Assembly: GCF_051955275.1 (NCBI RefSeq)
Contig: NZ_JBQCGW010000220.1
Coordinates: 20,192-84,191 of the forward strand
Direction of reading: 5' to 3'
DNA: 64,000 bases
DNA from: Pseudobacter sp051955275
GTDB taxonomy: Bacteria; Bacteroidota; Bacteroidia; Chitinophagales; Chitinophagaceae
A program made the translations under genes and the position numbers. The notes beneath the pieces were generated by a model. The model ran no database searches. It had not been told where the DNA came from and saw nothing but the letters and a program-made list of their open reading frames with translations. Each line of letters starts with the position of its first letter. Positions within the stretch are counted from its first letter, which is position 1. This document shows, in pieces, positions 50,449 to 61,000 of this stretch.

Positions 50449-51357
50449 CTATGTTTTAGAGTAACTGGATGAATACAGGTTCCAAACGGCCCCTTTGAGA
50501 AAATATTTCAGGTGCGTGAACTGTTTTTTAACGGCAAATCCGATCACGCTTTTAGGTAAGGTAAAGAAAGTAAAGAATGCGCTGAATGCCAGGAGTTGCA
50601 GGGGGCCTGCGTTCCGGCGCATGTACAGGATCCGGTTGCGTGTGTGGTAGTAGGTCTTCATCGGGTTTGCCTTACCCACGCTGAGCGATTCTTTGTGATA
50701 GATGAGCGCATTGGCGGTGTACCAGATCTTGTAACCTCCTTTGAGGATACGTGCGCTCCAGTCCCATTCCTCATAGTAAAGGAAGAACTTTTCCGGGAAC
50801 ATGCCAACACGTTCGGTCACTTCCCTTTTCACCATCATGGCGCAGCCATGGGCGCCGTGGGTGGTGCGGGACTGGTTATACTGGCCTTTGTCTTCTTCCC
50901 AGATACCGATGCTGCTGGTGCGGCCGGTGAGCCTGCTCATGGGGTTGAAGCCGGCATATTGTATGATGTTCGGCTGGTCGAAATACATGATCCGGGGGCA
51001 GGTAACACCAATCTGTTCATCTTCCCGGAAGGGTTGGAGCAGGTTATGGATGAGGTCGGGTGTCATTTCCGTATCGTTATTCACGATGAAGAAATAATCA
51101 CCACCTGCCTGGCTCATGCCCCAGTTGTTACCGCCGGCGAAGCCGAGGTTTTCTTTGCGGAGGAGCAGTCTTGTGTTGGGGTAGTTGCCTGCGAGGATCT
51201 GTTCGGTTGGGTCAACATCGGAGTCCATATCACACACGAGGATCTCGTAATTGGTATAACGGAGACGTCTGGCCGATTCCAGGAATGCGCAGGTTACTGC
51301 CGTCTGGTTATAATTGAGTGTAATGATGGATACGAAGGGCTCCTGGCCGGTTGACAT
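50449..51357 (-). CDS. Family 2 glycosyltransferase, rhamnosyltransferase-like
   Basis: This 302-residue GT2 enzyme is of the WbbL/rhamnosyltransferase type. It has VSIITLNYNQTAVTCAFLES, LGFAGGNNWGMSQAGGDYFF, the nucleotide-sugar site IVNNDTEMTPDLI and the C-terminal YYEEWDWSARILKGGYKI, where the Glu/Asp are typical catalytic residues. A hydrophobic segment near residues 255-275 may associate it with the membrane. It lies in the minus-strand run from the receiver gene through the downstream glycosyltransferase. The sugar added is unknown. Confidence 0.92.
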   Translation of the reverse strand: MSTGQEPFVSIITLNYNQTAVTCAFLESARRLRYTNYEILVCDMDSDVDPTEQILAGNYPNTRLLLRKENLGFAGGNNWGMSQAGGDYFFIVNNDTEMTPDLIHNLLQPFREDEQIGVTCPRIMYFDQPNIIQYAGFNPMSRLTGRTSSIGIWEEDKGQYNQSRTTHGAHGCAMMVKREVTERVGMFPEKFFLYYEEWDWSARILKGGYKIWYTANALIYHKESLSVGKANPMKTYYHTRNRILYMRRNAGPLQLLAFSAFFTFFTLPKSVIGFAVKKQFTHLKYFLKGAVWNLYSSSYSKT

Positions 51358-51391
51358 ATCAGCTTTCTTTTTCTTTTTGTGGGGTTTCGGG

Positions 51392-51440
51392 TCAGGGATG
51401 GAACCCTGAGAATGCAGTAGCGGGGTACAAGACCCCGCTA
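51392..51440 (-). other. Two intercistronic hairpins in the polysaccharide gene run
   Basis: TCAGGG/CCCTGA (51392-51409) and the stronger TAGCGGGGT/ACCCCGCTA (51418-51440, five-base loop) lie in the 100-base gap between the sugar transferase and the next glycosyltransferase. There is no T run, so partial termination, RNA processing or message stabilisation are all possible. Confidence 0.6.
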
Positions 51441-51457
51441 CACTCTATAAAGCAATG

Positions 51458-52675
51458 CTACGCATTTGAACTTTGCATCAATGCAGCAGGTGTGTTGGCC
51501 ATGATCCACATATCATACAGGAAACTGTAACGGTCTGCATAATCGATGTCCAACTCTATCCTTTCTGCTACAGACATATCTTTCTTACCTCTTTTCTTCA
51601 CCTGCCAGAGGCCTGTGATACCTGCGGGGGCCATGAAACGTTTTGCCCACTGGTCTGTAGTAAGGGAAGCTGCTTCGTATAAAGGTAAAGGTCTGTTGCC
51701 TACCAGGCTCATATCACCGATGAGTACATTTACCAGTTGTGGTAATTCATCCAGGCTGGTTTTGCGGAGGAAATTTCCAACTTTGGTGATGCGTGGGTCA
51801 TTGTCTACTTTGAAGAACACGGGTCCTTCCTGAACGGCATCATACTGGTTGAGGTGGCTCATGGCTGCAACTTTCTTGTCTGCGCCCACTTCCATGGTGC
51901 GGAATTTGAAGAAGTTGAAGATCTTATATCCACGGCCGGCTCTTTTGGAGATATAGAAGATAGGGCCTTTTGATTCCATGCGGATGGCCGCCATTACCAG
52001 CAGCATCACGGGGCTCAGGGCCAGCAGGATGGAGGAAGACACCACGATATCGAAACCTCTTTTGATAACGGTGGGTCTGTCTTTATAAGCCTGCAATGAT
52101 TTTTCCAGGGTGAAGTTCTTTTCAACCAGGAACTGTTGTTTTACTTTTTTGAGGAAGCCGATCTTGCGGATGAGGGCGGAACGGTTCTGTTCGTTCAGCA
52201 CCAGGATCTCGTCAATGAAGCGGCAATCCTTGCAGCGTTTGATATCAGCTTCAGTGAGGCCTGAAACTTCGGCTACTACAGGAACGCCCTGGAGCAGGGT
52301 GTCTGTAGCGAGGAACTGCTGCAGTTCCCTGAAATCTGTAGAAGCGTTCACTTCCAGGATGATCACATCCGGAATGAAGATATTTTTAGAGTTCTGAAGC
52401 AGGCGTTTGAGCATGGAACGTGCATTGCTTACCGATTCGGCCGCATATCCGCTCTCGAAGGTGCGGATCAGGCTGTCGATATTCGCTGCTTTCTTCCCTA
52501 TGTAAAAAAATTCCAGCTTATTGGCAGCATTATTGCTGGTAGTTGGTTGTTCTGCAGCAACAGTGGTATTAATAGAAAAATGCCTGTAAATCCTCTTTGC
52601 TGTTTTTTCTCCGGGTAAAAATGTTAGTTCCATAAAGTAAGGTTGAAGGTTAAATTTTCCTGATTTCTTACTCAT
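51458..52675 (-). CDS. Sugar-phosphate transferase with N-terminal pseudo-receiver domain
   Basis: This 405-residue protein has a C-terminal part (about residues 203-395) that is a bacterial sugar transferase, which starts repeat-unit synthesis by moving a sugar phosphate onto undecaprenyl phosphate. It shows KRGFDIVVSSSILLALSPVM (membrane hairpin), FNFFKFRTMEVGADKK, LRKTSLDELPQLVNVLIGDM, SLVGNRPLP and GITGLWQVKKRGK. Residues about 55-165 look like a receiver domain: strand FFYIGKK, PDVIILEVNA and GVPVVAEVSGL occupy the places of the receiver strands. The phosphoacceptor Asp is Glu108, and the acidic pair and Lys are missing. The start ATG overlaps the receiver gene's stop (ATGA). The multi-helix N-terminus of WbaP/WcaJ types is absent. 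Confidence 0.9.
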   Translation of the reverse strand: MSKKSGKFNLQPYFMELTFLPGEKTAKRIYRHFSINTTVAAEQPTTSNNAANKLEFFYIGKKAANIDSLIRTFESGYAAESVSNARSMLKRLLQNSKNIFIPDVIILEVNASTDFRELQQFLATDTLLQGVPVVAEVSGLTEADIKRCKDCRFIDEILVLNEQNRSALIRKIGFLKKVKQQFLVEKNFTLEKSLQAYKDRPTVIKRGFDIVVSSSILLALSPVMLLVMAAIRMESKGPIFYISKRAGRGYKIFNFFKFRTMEVGADKKVAAMSHLNQYDAVQEGPVFFKVDNDPRITKVGNFLRKTSLDELPQLVNVLIGDMSLVGNRPLPLYEAASLTTDQWAKRFMAPAGITGLWQVKKRGKKDMSVAERIELDIDYADRYSFLYDMWIMANTPAALMQSSNA

Positions 52676-53073
52676 CCTGCATGCACTACGCCTGCAGTTT
52701 TCTTCTGGCTGTTAAGCAATCGCTTCGCTACGTCCATCAGGTCAACGGGATTAAAGGGCTTTGTGAAATATGCGGAAACACCGTATTGTTCACATTGGGC
52801 TTCTACTTTTTCTTTATCAAGTGATGAGAGCACAATCATGGGAATGTCTTTGTAAATACCACTTGTTGATAATTGCTCAACCATTTCCCAATCTTGCATA
52901 TCTGGTAACTGTGCATCAAGTATGATCAGGCCCGGCAGGTTTCTTTTAGATAACCAATACATTGCTGAACAACCATCAGGCGCAGTTACTACCTGGTATT
53001 CTTTTCCGAGTACAGTTTGCAATAAAAAACGTATTGCCTTGCTGTCGTCAATTGCGAGTATTAAATTTTTCAT
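52672..53073 (-). CDS. Stand-alone response regulator (receiver domain only)
   Basis: This 133-residue protein is a complete receiver domain with no output domain. It has Asp9/Asp10 (LAIDDSKAIRF), phosphoacceptor Asp53 (GLIILDAQLPDMQDWE), Ser83 (MIVLSSLDKEKV) and Lys105 (YFTKPFNPVDLMDV). Such proteins act by binding partner proteins. Its stop overlaps the sugar transferase start by four bases, so a direct effect on that enzyme or its partners is a reasonable inference. No kinase gene is adjacent. A hairpin lies 20 bases upstream of its start. Confidence 0.95.
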   Translation of the reverse strand: MKNLILAIDDSKAIRFLLQTVLGKEYQVVTAPDGCSAMYWLSKRNLPGLIILDAQLPDMQDWEMVEQLSTSGIYKDIPMIVLSSLDKEKVEAQCEQYGVSAYFTKPFNPVDLMDVAKRLLNSQKKTAGVVHAG

Positions 53074-53493
53074 TTACAGAAAAAATTTAGTGTTGAAAAA
53101 ATCGCAATTTTTCAAAAGGCTTATGCTTGGACGATAATTTCTGGCTTACAGAGGTATTGGGAACTCATATATCTGAACAGGCGCAGAGCCGTACTTCAAA
53201 AGGTATGGCTTTAAGGATGGTATGTGGATTAACTGATCGGTCGATCAGTAGTGGGGAATTTCAATGGATTCGTGGTAGTGAGTATAAGCTTGTTCAATTG
53301 GCATTAGCATCATTAGCTTGCTCTCCAAAGGATAGTGAACCAGAGAGGGAGGTTACAATTCGGAGGTAAAAGTAATAACTAAAATCAATAAACCAAGCAT
53401 CAACTATTAATATATTCTATTCGCCAGCAAAAATCAATATTTCCCTTTACATGAAAAATACCCTTTTGGTGGTATTCTTTGATTTGATTTAAA
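53074..53493. other. Intergenic region upstream of the receiver gene
   Basis: These 420 AT-rich bases lie between the receiver start and the 3' end of a glycosyltransferase gene. An 80-codon plus-strand frame (53127-53369) has no family resemblance and a random-looking composition, so I do not call it. The 23-base hairpin at 53093-53115 is the main structure. Confidence 0.55.
53093..53115. promoter_or_regulatory. Hairpin upstream of receiver gene
   Basis: TTGAAAAA (53093-53100) pairs with TTTTTCAA (53108-53115) around an ATCGCAA centre. It lies 20-42 bases before the start codon and could be an operator or a 5'-UTR stem. Confidence 0.35.
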
Positions 53494-54690
53494 TCAAGCG
53501 TGAGATTGGCTTCTGGCGGCCTTTTCCCACAAAACCGTCTGTTTATTACGGATAAAACGATTGAATCCGATAAACACAGAAATATTCATGAAAAGGAAAT
53601 AAAAGGGAACATACACTGCTTTCAGTCTGATGTTTCTGGAAGCAAAGATCCACCCTGTAATCCCTGTGACGTAGAACGCCCCTTGCAAAATCAATACCAG
53701 GGTAAAAAAGGGCGAAGGATCCCAGACAACTATAAGCAGGTTACTGACCAAAAGCGTGATCAGGGCTACAGGACAGAGGGTCCAGCGCAAAATCCGGTGT
53801 GAAATGAACTGGAAGGAAACTATGGGGAATTTAAACACATTGAACAATTCTTTCAACAGCACCATGGCCTGAAAGGCACCGGCACAGATCCTCACTTTCC
53901 TTTTCATCTCCTCTTTAATGGAAGCCGAAGGCGCTTCCGCTGCGTAGGCATCCGGCTCATATCTTACCACATACCCGTTCACACAAAGCTTCAGGGATTG
54001 CACGAAGTCCTCGATGATAGTGCCCTCAGGAGCGGATTCAAACAGTTCGCGACGTACTGAAAACAGCTCTCCGGCCGCGCCCACCGTGGTATACAGGTCG
54101 GAGTCCAGCTTCTTTAAAAAACCTTCATACTTCCAGTACAGACCTTCGCCGGCAGCCGCAGCCGCGTCTGCGGTATTCTGCCAGATGCGCTTTTCCCCGG
54201 CTACTCCTCCCACTTTGGGATCAGCATAATGACGTACTATATTACGTACACAATCCCGGTTGAGCAGGGTATTGGCATCGCAGAAGATCACAACCGGGGC
54301 TTCCACCTGACGGATGGCCCGGTTCATGGCAGCCACTTTTCCTCTTCGCTCAGGCTGGTGCAACAAGAGGATATTATTATGATTTCGTATAATATCCGGC
54401 GTTAGATCATTGGATCCGTCAGTGATGAAAACCAGGTCCAGCTTATGTTTCGGGTAATCTAACTCAAACGAGTTAGCGATTTTCTGTTCAATGAAGTCCT
54501 GCTCATTATAAGCAGCCACTATCAGGGCTACCCTGGGCAGGGACTCCTCATCCTGGTATAATGGAGCGGGCTTTTTCCAAAGATTTTTGATGCGGACCAG
54601 TATCCACACCAAAATGCCGTAGCCCACATAGCTATAAAAAATAAGGCCGAGACTGAACCAGAAAATAAAATTGATAATTGTCAGGATCAT
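53494..54690 (-). CDS. Membrane family 2 glycosyltransferase, PgaC/cellulose-synthase-like
   Basis: This 398-residue enzyme has one N-terminal transmembrane helix (IINFIFWFSLGLIFYSYVGY), a GT2 domain with VALIVAAYNEQDFIEQKIAN, FITDGSNDLTPDII, VVIFCDANTLLNRD, the acidic EDFVQSLKLC and the Q/RxxRW-like KRKVRICAG, and three or four C-terminal helices. This is the layout of processive beta-glycan synthases such as PgaC. The final QxxRW Trp is replaced (RICAG), so it may add a single sugar or use a different acceptor. It is on the minus strand, 420 bases upstream of the receiver gene. Confidence 0.92.
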   Translation of the reverse strand: MILTIINFIFWFSLGLIFYSYVGYGILVWILVRIKNLWKKPAPLYQDEESLPRVALIVAAYNEQDFIEQKIANSFELDYPKHKLDLVFITDGSNDLTPDIIRNHNNILLLHQPERRGKVAAMNRAIRQVEAPVVIFCDANTLLNRDCVRNIVRHYADPKVGGVAGEKRIWQNTADAAAAAGEGLYWKYEGFLKKLDSDLYTTVGAAGELFSVRRELFESAPEGTIIEDFVQSLKLCVNGYVVRYEPDAYAAEAPSASIKEEMKRKVRICAGAFQAMVLLKELFNVFKFPIVSFQFISHRILRWTLCPVALITLLVSNLLIVVWDPSPFFTLVLILQGAFYVTGITGWIFASRNIRLKAVYVPFYFLFMNISVFIGFNRFIRNKQTVLWEKAARSQSHA

Positions 54691-55075
54691 AGTTTAGAAG
54701 GGCCTTCAAGTGATATGAATCGGTACTGAATGGATGCTTAGAGATGAATCTGTTCTGCAAAAAAAGCAATTATTTGATATAAATGAAAAAAATACCCTGA
54801 AGTGGTTATTGCGGGTAACCGTCCCGTTAATTAATTTCGCACTTTAGAAATTTATATTACTTTTGGACTTACTACGAAAGTATCTCTTCCAGATATCCCT
54901 CGGATTACCTTGCTTGTGATTACCTCATTATTCTGCGAGAAAACCACCACAATATCTTTCTCCAATATGCCTTCTGGTCTTTTTAGCGAAGTCCCGGAAT
55001 ACATATCCTCATTGTCAAACCGCATTTCCAGCAATTTCGATTAACGTTTTCAAATAACGCTTCAACTGCTTTTTT
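54691..55075. other. Divergent region between glycosyltransferase and 2413-residue gene
   Basis: These 385 AT-rich bases should contain both divergent promoters. A TACTTTTG box (54858-54865) matches the -7 consensus on the plus strand but is about 210 bases from the plus-strand start. A 57-codon minus-strand frame is listed separately. Confidence 0.5.
54852..55025 (-). CDS. Uncertain 57-residue open frame, possibly a gene remnant
   Basis: This minus-strand frame begins MRFDNEDMYSG and ends RDTFVVSPKVI, and it is closed upstream by an in-frame TAA. The stretch EKDIVVVFSQNNEVITSKVI reads like real beta-rich protein. Its codons (AGA, CGA, ATA, CTA) are more AT-rich than the neighbouring genes, suggesting foreign or decayed sequence. 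I recognise no family. It may be a fragment of a larger lost gene or a chance frame. Confidence 0.25.
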   Translation of the reverse strand: MRFDNEDMYSGTSLKRPEGILEKDIVVVFSQNNEVITSKVIRGISGRDTFVVSPKVI

Positions 55076-58000
55076 ATGAAGAAAGCTTTACTTCTCTCCA
55101 CAATGAGTGCATTGTTATGTATTGCAGTGTCTCAGGCGCAGAATGTGTTCGACCCTGCTGATGGCCAGGTCCGCTGGAACTCTTCCAGCACGCTTGGTAC
55201 AGCAACCAACCCAAACCCCAATATTGAGGGTTTGCAGAAATGGGTGAGTGTTTCCACTGCCGGTGTATCCACTGGAAGCGGCAGCTTCACCAACTCTGCT
55301 TACAAAGCCTATTTTATCAATGTCGGCGGAGCAAATGGCTCCAAAATGTGTTTCCGCCTGAAGTTCCCTACCAGCTATACCAACCCGGACAGCGCTTCCA
55401 AAAAATACCCACTTATGGTATTTTTCCATGGTGCCGGTGAGCCAGGTTGCCCTTCAAACGGTGGCATTTACAACAACGAAAAGCAGTTGCTGCATGGCGG
55501 TAAAGCCTTTCTGGACAGAGTGAACAGCGGCCAGTTCGATGGCTTCCTGCTCTATCCACAGCTACTGGCCGGAAGCAATTGTGCTTCTGACTGGGGTACC
55601 GCTCCCTACACTCCCTGGTACGACCTGATCATCCGTGTGATCGACTCGCTGGCCAAATATGCCCGCGCTGATATCGACAGGGTGATTTCCACCGGTCTCT
55701 CAAACGGTGGCGCCGCTACCTGGTCTTTCGCAATCGCGTATCCAACACGGGTTGCCAAAGTAGCGCCATCTGCCGCCGGTAACGGTAACCAGAACTGGCC
55801 TAATTTCATTCATATCCCCACATGGGTGGCAACTGGTGATAAAGACACCAACCCCAATATCGGGTATGCCACTTCTTCTTATAATATCGTAAAGAACAAT
55901 GGTGGTGATATCATCTGGACCCGCTTCCCCAATCTCGGTCACTCCGTATGGAATGAACATTGGGGACAGCCTGGTTTCACACCCTGGATGAACGACCTGC
56001 ACAAGGCTAACCCCCTCGTATTCTTCCAGCGATCGGATTTCTGTCCGGACTCGGTGATCAATACCAAGATCGGCATCACGCCGGGTTTTGCCGCTTACGA
56101 ATGGCAGAAAGACAATAACCTGATCGCAAAACGCGAGAACAATGTCAATACCGTTGTAGACGGTTCTTCCATCATTTCATATGAAGGCAACAATATCACT
56201 GTAAAATCTTATGGTGTTTATAAAGTCCGTTTCAAAAGAACTGCAAACGGCCCCTGGTCTGAATGGAGCCCCAAACCTGCAGTGATTGCCCCTAAACCCG
56301 TTACCCAGACTCCCAATGCTACCGTTGTTGGACTGAAGAGTATTGTACTCCCTGCTCCCGACGCCAGCACTACAGTTACCCTTCAGCAACCTGAAGGTTA
56401 TTATGGATACCAGTGGTACAACGCTGCCAATAACCAGCAGATCGGTACAGACCGCACCATCGATGTTGGCCCTGGTTCCTATTATGCAAGAGTGGTAGAG
56501 CAATTCGGTTGCGGAACCAATCCTTCTCCCAACTTCATTGTGATCCCTGCAAGCGGCAGCCCCAAACCTGACCCTGCAAAGAATCTCACAGCAGTGGCTA
56601 CTTCACTCACCAGTATTCAGCTCGACTGGAGTGAGAACCCCAATGCCGGTCAGAACGAGACCAACTATGAGATCTACAGAAGCCTGACCCAGAGCGGACC
56701 TTACACCCTGCTGTTCAAAACGGCCCCGGATGTATTGTCGTACCTCGACCAGAATCTGAAATCAAATACCACTTATTATTATATCGTTCGTGCAGTAAGC
56801 GCATTTGGTGCAGCCGCCAATTCAAATGAAGCAAGTGTGGCCACAGAGTTGGATAATATTCCTCCTACTGCGCCTTCTGCATTTACCGTGCAGTCCACTG
56901 CTACCAACTATGCTTACCTGAAATGGAATGCCTCTTCAGATAACGTAGGTGTTACCAGGTATGAGATCTTCCTGAATGGTGTGAAAACTTTCACTACCAC
57001 CAAAACCACTTTCACTGTCTCCAACCTGGATAGCAACGTTACCTATACTTTCTATGTGAAAGCATACGACGCTGCCGGTAACGTATCAGCGCCGAGCAAC
57101 CAGGTAACTGCTTCCACTTCATTTACCGCAAACGGACTGAACTATAAATATTATGAAGCAACCGGCTGGAGCACTCTGCCGAACTTCAATTCTCTGACTC
57201 CTGTGAAAACAGGTTTCGTATCAACTTCTCCTGTACTGGATATGACTTTGGTTCGTAACAGCGGCAGAACAGATAATTACGGTATCCTGTACGAAGGTTA
57301 TATCAAGGTACCAACATCAGCTACCTATACTTTCAAGCTCACTGCCAACGATGGCGCCAATCTTTATGTAGGCAGCCCGTACGGAACACCGGAGATCATC
57401 AACAACGATGGTAGCCGTAACAGTGCAGCATCAAAGGAAGGTTCTATCTACCTTGCTGCAGGTGTACATCCGATTGCCATTGCATATTTCCATAACACAG
57501 GTAGCGGCGAAACAGTGGCCCTCACCTGGAGGAACAATGCCGGCCTGTCTGAGCAGACTGTACCACTTTCTGCTTACTTCAGAAGCTATGCAGTTTCAGG
57601 AACAGCACCCAATGCCCCTTCCAACCTGCAGGCCAATGGTATTGCACATAACAAGATGCAGCTTACCTGGAATGACAACAGTAATAATGAATCCGGATTT
57701 GAGCTGGTGCGCTCTGCATCACTCAACGGAACATATGTGCCTGTAGCTACAGTGGCCGGAACTTCTTATGTTGATTCCAACCTCACGGCCAATACCATCT
57801 ATTATTATAAGGTAAGAGCAGTGGGAACAGGCGGTGAATCTGCATTCACCAGCAACTTTACAGAAGCCAACTGGAAACTGAATGGAGATGGTTCCAATGC
57901 TTCCGGCGGTACTACACGTACCCTCGCATTCAATGGTACCACTACTTATAATACTACGGAGAAAAAAGAAGGTACAAGTTCACTGAACTTCAACGGTTCC

Positions 58001-61000
58001 AATAACTACGCTACTGTGAACAACAGTGCATCCGGTTCATTCCCCAGCGATGGTGGATACTCCACCCGCACCGTTGCCATGTGGATCAGGCCTACCAGCC
58101 TCAGCAACAGCAAAGTGATCTTCGACTTTGGGAATGCTACCAATGGTATTGCTGCCCGTTTCAATGGAACAGCCATTCAATATGCTGTTGCCAGCAATAG
58201 TACCAGGGCAATCGGTTCACTCTCCAACTATGCCAGCAATCCAAACTGGCTTGGTGTGAACAACTGGAACCATATTGCAGTGGTATATGGTAATGGCTCC
58301 GTTCGCCTCTTCCTGAATGGAGTGGATGTAAGTAACGTAGCTACCAGCTTCACAAGTGTTGCGGCTTCTGCAAGCAATGCGGCGAGGATTGGTTATTCCG
58401 GTGGTTCAAACGGTGATGTTGCTTACAATGTACTGGGAGGCAGCGGCGATTATTTTGTAGGTCAGATGGATAATATTTTTGTTGTGAACTCAGCCATGGT
58501 GGCCAACGAGATCGTGGCCCTGAGAGACAATACCTACAATCCTTCATGGGATACCACCAAACTGGCTCCATCAGCTCCTGCCGCTCCGAACGGACTGGCT
58601 ACTGAACTGCTGCCTGGTAATAACGTGAAGCTTACCTGGAACGATCAGTCTTCTGATGAAACAGGATTTGAACTCTGGCGCTCACTGGGTAACACCAATA
58701 ACTTCCGTCTGGTTGCCAACGTGGCCGGCGGAGCAGGTGCTACCAAAACATATACTGATTCTTCCCTCTTCGCCAACGTAACTTATTACTACAGGGTGCG
58801 TGCGAAAGGTGAAGTAGCGTCTTCTGCTTACAGCAACAATGCCAGTGCCACTACAGTGAACTCGGTTCCTGTGCTGGAAAATACCATGGACTTCACCATG
58901 ACCTATGGCACTACCTATAAACTGAGACTGAAAGCAACCGATACCGATGGAGACCCGCTGGTGTTCACTGCTGATCCGATGCCTTACTTCGGTCAGATCG
59001 TGAACCTGAGCAATGGCGTGGCCGACTTCGTGTTCACTCCGTCAATGTTCGATCAGGGTGCATACACCATTCGTGTCATTGTATCTGATGGCTTCAACGG
59101 CTTTGATACCTGTGCCTTTACCATGCTGGTGAATGCCAACAGCCTGCCTGAGATCTCGCCCATCAATAATGTAACCATGAACGAAGGCGCACTGCCTGTA
59201 AACCTGCACCTGGTAGCCAATGATGCTGAAGGAAATGATAACCTGCAGTGGTACAGCAACAACCTGCCTTCTTTTGCAACACTGGTTGACAGTGGTAATG
59301 GCCGCGGTTCTCTGAAACTGGCGCCAAGCTACAATGCATCCGGTACTTATACCATCACTGTGATCTCTGATGACAGCTATGGTGCATGGAGCAGCAAAGA
59401 CATTGTTGTTACCGTTAATGAAAAGGATCCTAACGATAAGATCCAGATCAATATGGTGAACTATAATGGTTTTGTTACACTGTGGAATGATGTTGACGTG
59501 AAGACCAACCTCTTCAATGTGGGCAGCCTGCGCAATATCAAGAACCAGGTGACCACTGTTGGTATCCAGCGCATGAACACCAACCTCAACAACAGGAACG
59601 GTGGTGATGGTTATATCACCGGAAATAATACCGGTTTATTCCCTGACAACGTAATGAGGGATTACCTCGGATGGGGTGGAGCTGATGGTGACGATACCCT
59701 GAGGCTGCGTGTGTATGGCCTGGATGTGAGCAGGAAGTACAACTTCGTGTTCTTCGCCAGCAACACCTGCCCATGGTGCCAGTTCTCTCCAACAAGCACT
59801 ACTACCTATAAAATAGGTAATGAATCTGCACAGATTCAGTTCTGGAATAACCAGAACCAGACCGATACTATCTATCAGATCCAACCGAGCCCAACAGGTG
59901 AAGTGGTGATCACCATGATCGGTGACCCTGCAACCAACCTGGGCGGATACCTCAATGCACTGGTAGTGGAAGCTGCCTTCGATGACGGCACTACACCTGC
60001 CAAACCACTGGATATTACAGCTGAGGATATCGCCAATACCGGTGTGAAGCTCACCTGGACTGACAAATCTTACAATGAGCAAACGTATAAAGTATACCGG
60101 GCTACAGTGAAAGCAGGACCTTACTCCCTGCTGAACCCCAACGCCAACAACGTTGACAGTACACAGTATACAGATCTCACCACGTTGCCATATGCCAACT
60201 ACTATTATTATGTGGTAGGAGCCAACAAATATGGCAACGGTACAACCAGTGATACCATCCATATTGCTACTGCCAACAACAAACCTGTGATTGCAGGTCT
60301 TGAAGATATCTTCTCTAAAACTGATGCAGTTGTGAATGAAGACTTCACTGTAACGGATAACGCGGGCGATGTGGTAACGGTAACTGTGGTGAACAAACCA
60401 GGATTCATCAACCTGCTCCATATGGGTGGTAACAATTACCGCCTGGCAGCCAGCCCAACTGCTGATAATATCGGCTTCACTTCCCTCACTATCCGTGCGG
60501 AAGATGATAAGGGTGGTGTGAGCACACAATCCATCAATATTGGTGTGGCTGATAAGAACACCAGGTCATACTTCATCAACTTTGGTATGACACAGATCCC
60601 TGCTCCTGCTCCATGGACAAATATGACGGGATGGGGTAACCCTGGTATGGACAGGCAGAACCTGCGTGATGAGAACAATGTTCAGTCTGATATCGATATC
60701 ACGATCGTAGACGGATGGGGTGATGTGAACCGTAATGGTCACAGAACCGGAAACAATACCGGTATCTTCCCGGATTCAGTACTGGCCAGCGGTATCGTTG
60801 ACGCAGGTGCTACTTCCAAGAACATCAGGCTCTCCGGACTGGATGTGACCAAACGCTACAACGTAGTGATCGTGGGCAGCATCAACGAAGGAACAGATGT
60901 TACCAACAGGTGGGTGGCTACAGGCGCCAATACTGTAAGCGATACTATCCAGTGCCGCTACAATACCAACCTGTCTGCCAACCTGAACGGCATTACGCCT

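Noticed and set aside
53127..53369. 80-codon plus-strand frame between the receiver and glycosyltransferase genes
   Set aside because: The composition is random-looking, with no signal peptide, membrane span or family motif, and no promoter box at a useful distance.
59636..60529. 297-codon minus-strand frame inside the 2413-residue gene
   Set aside because: It is antisense to fibronectin III and module repeats of a clear secreted protein; no features support it.
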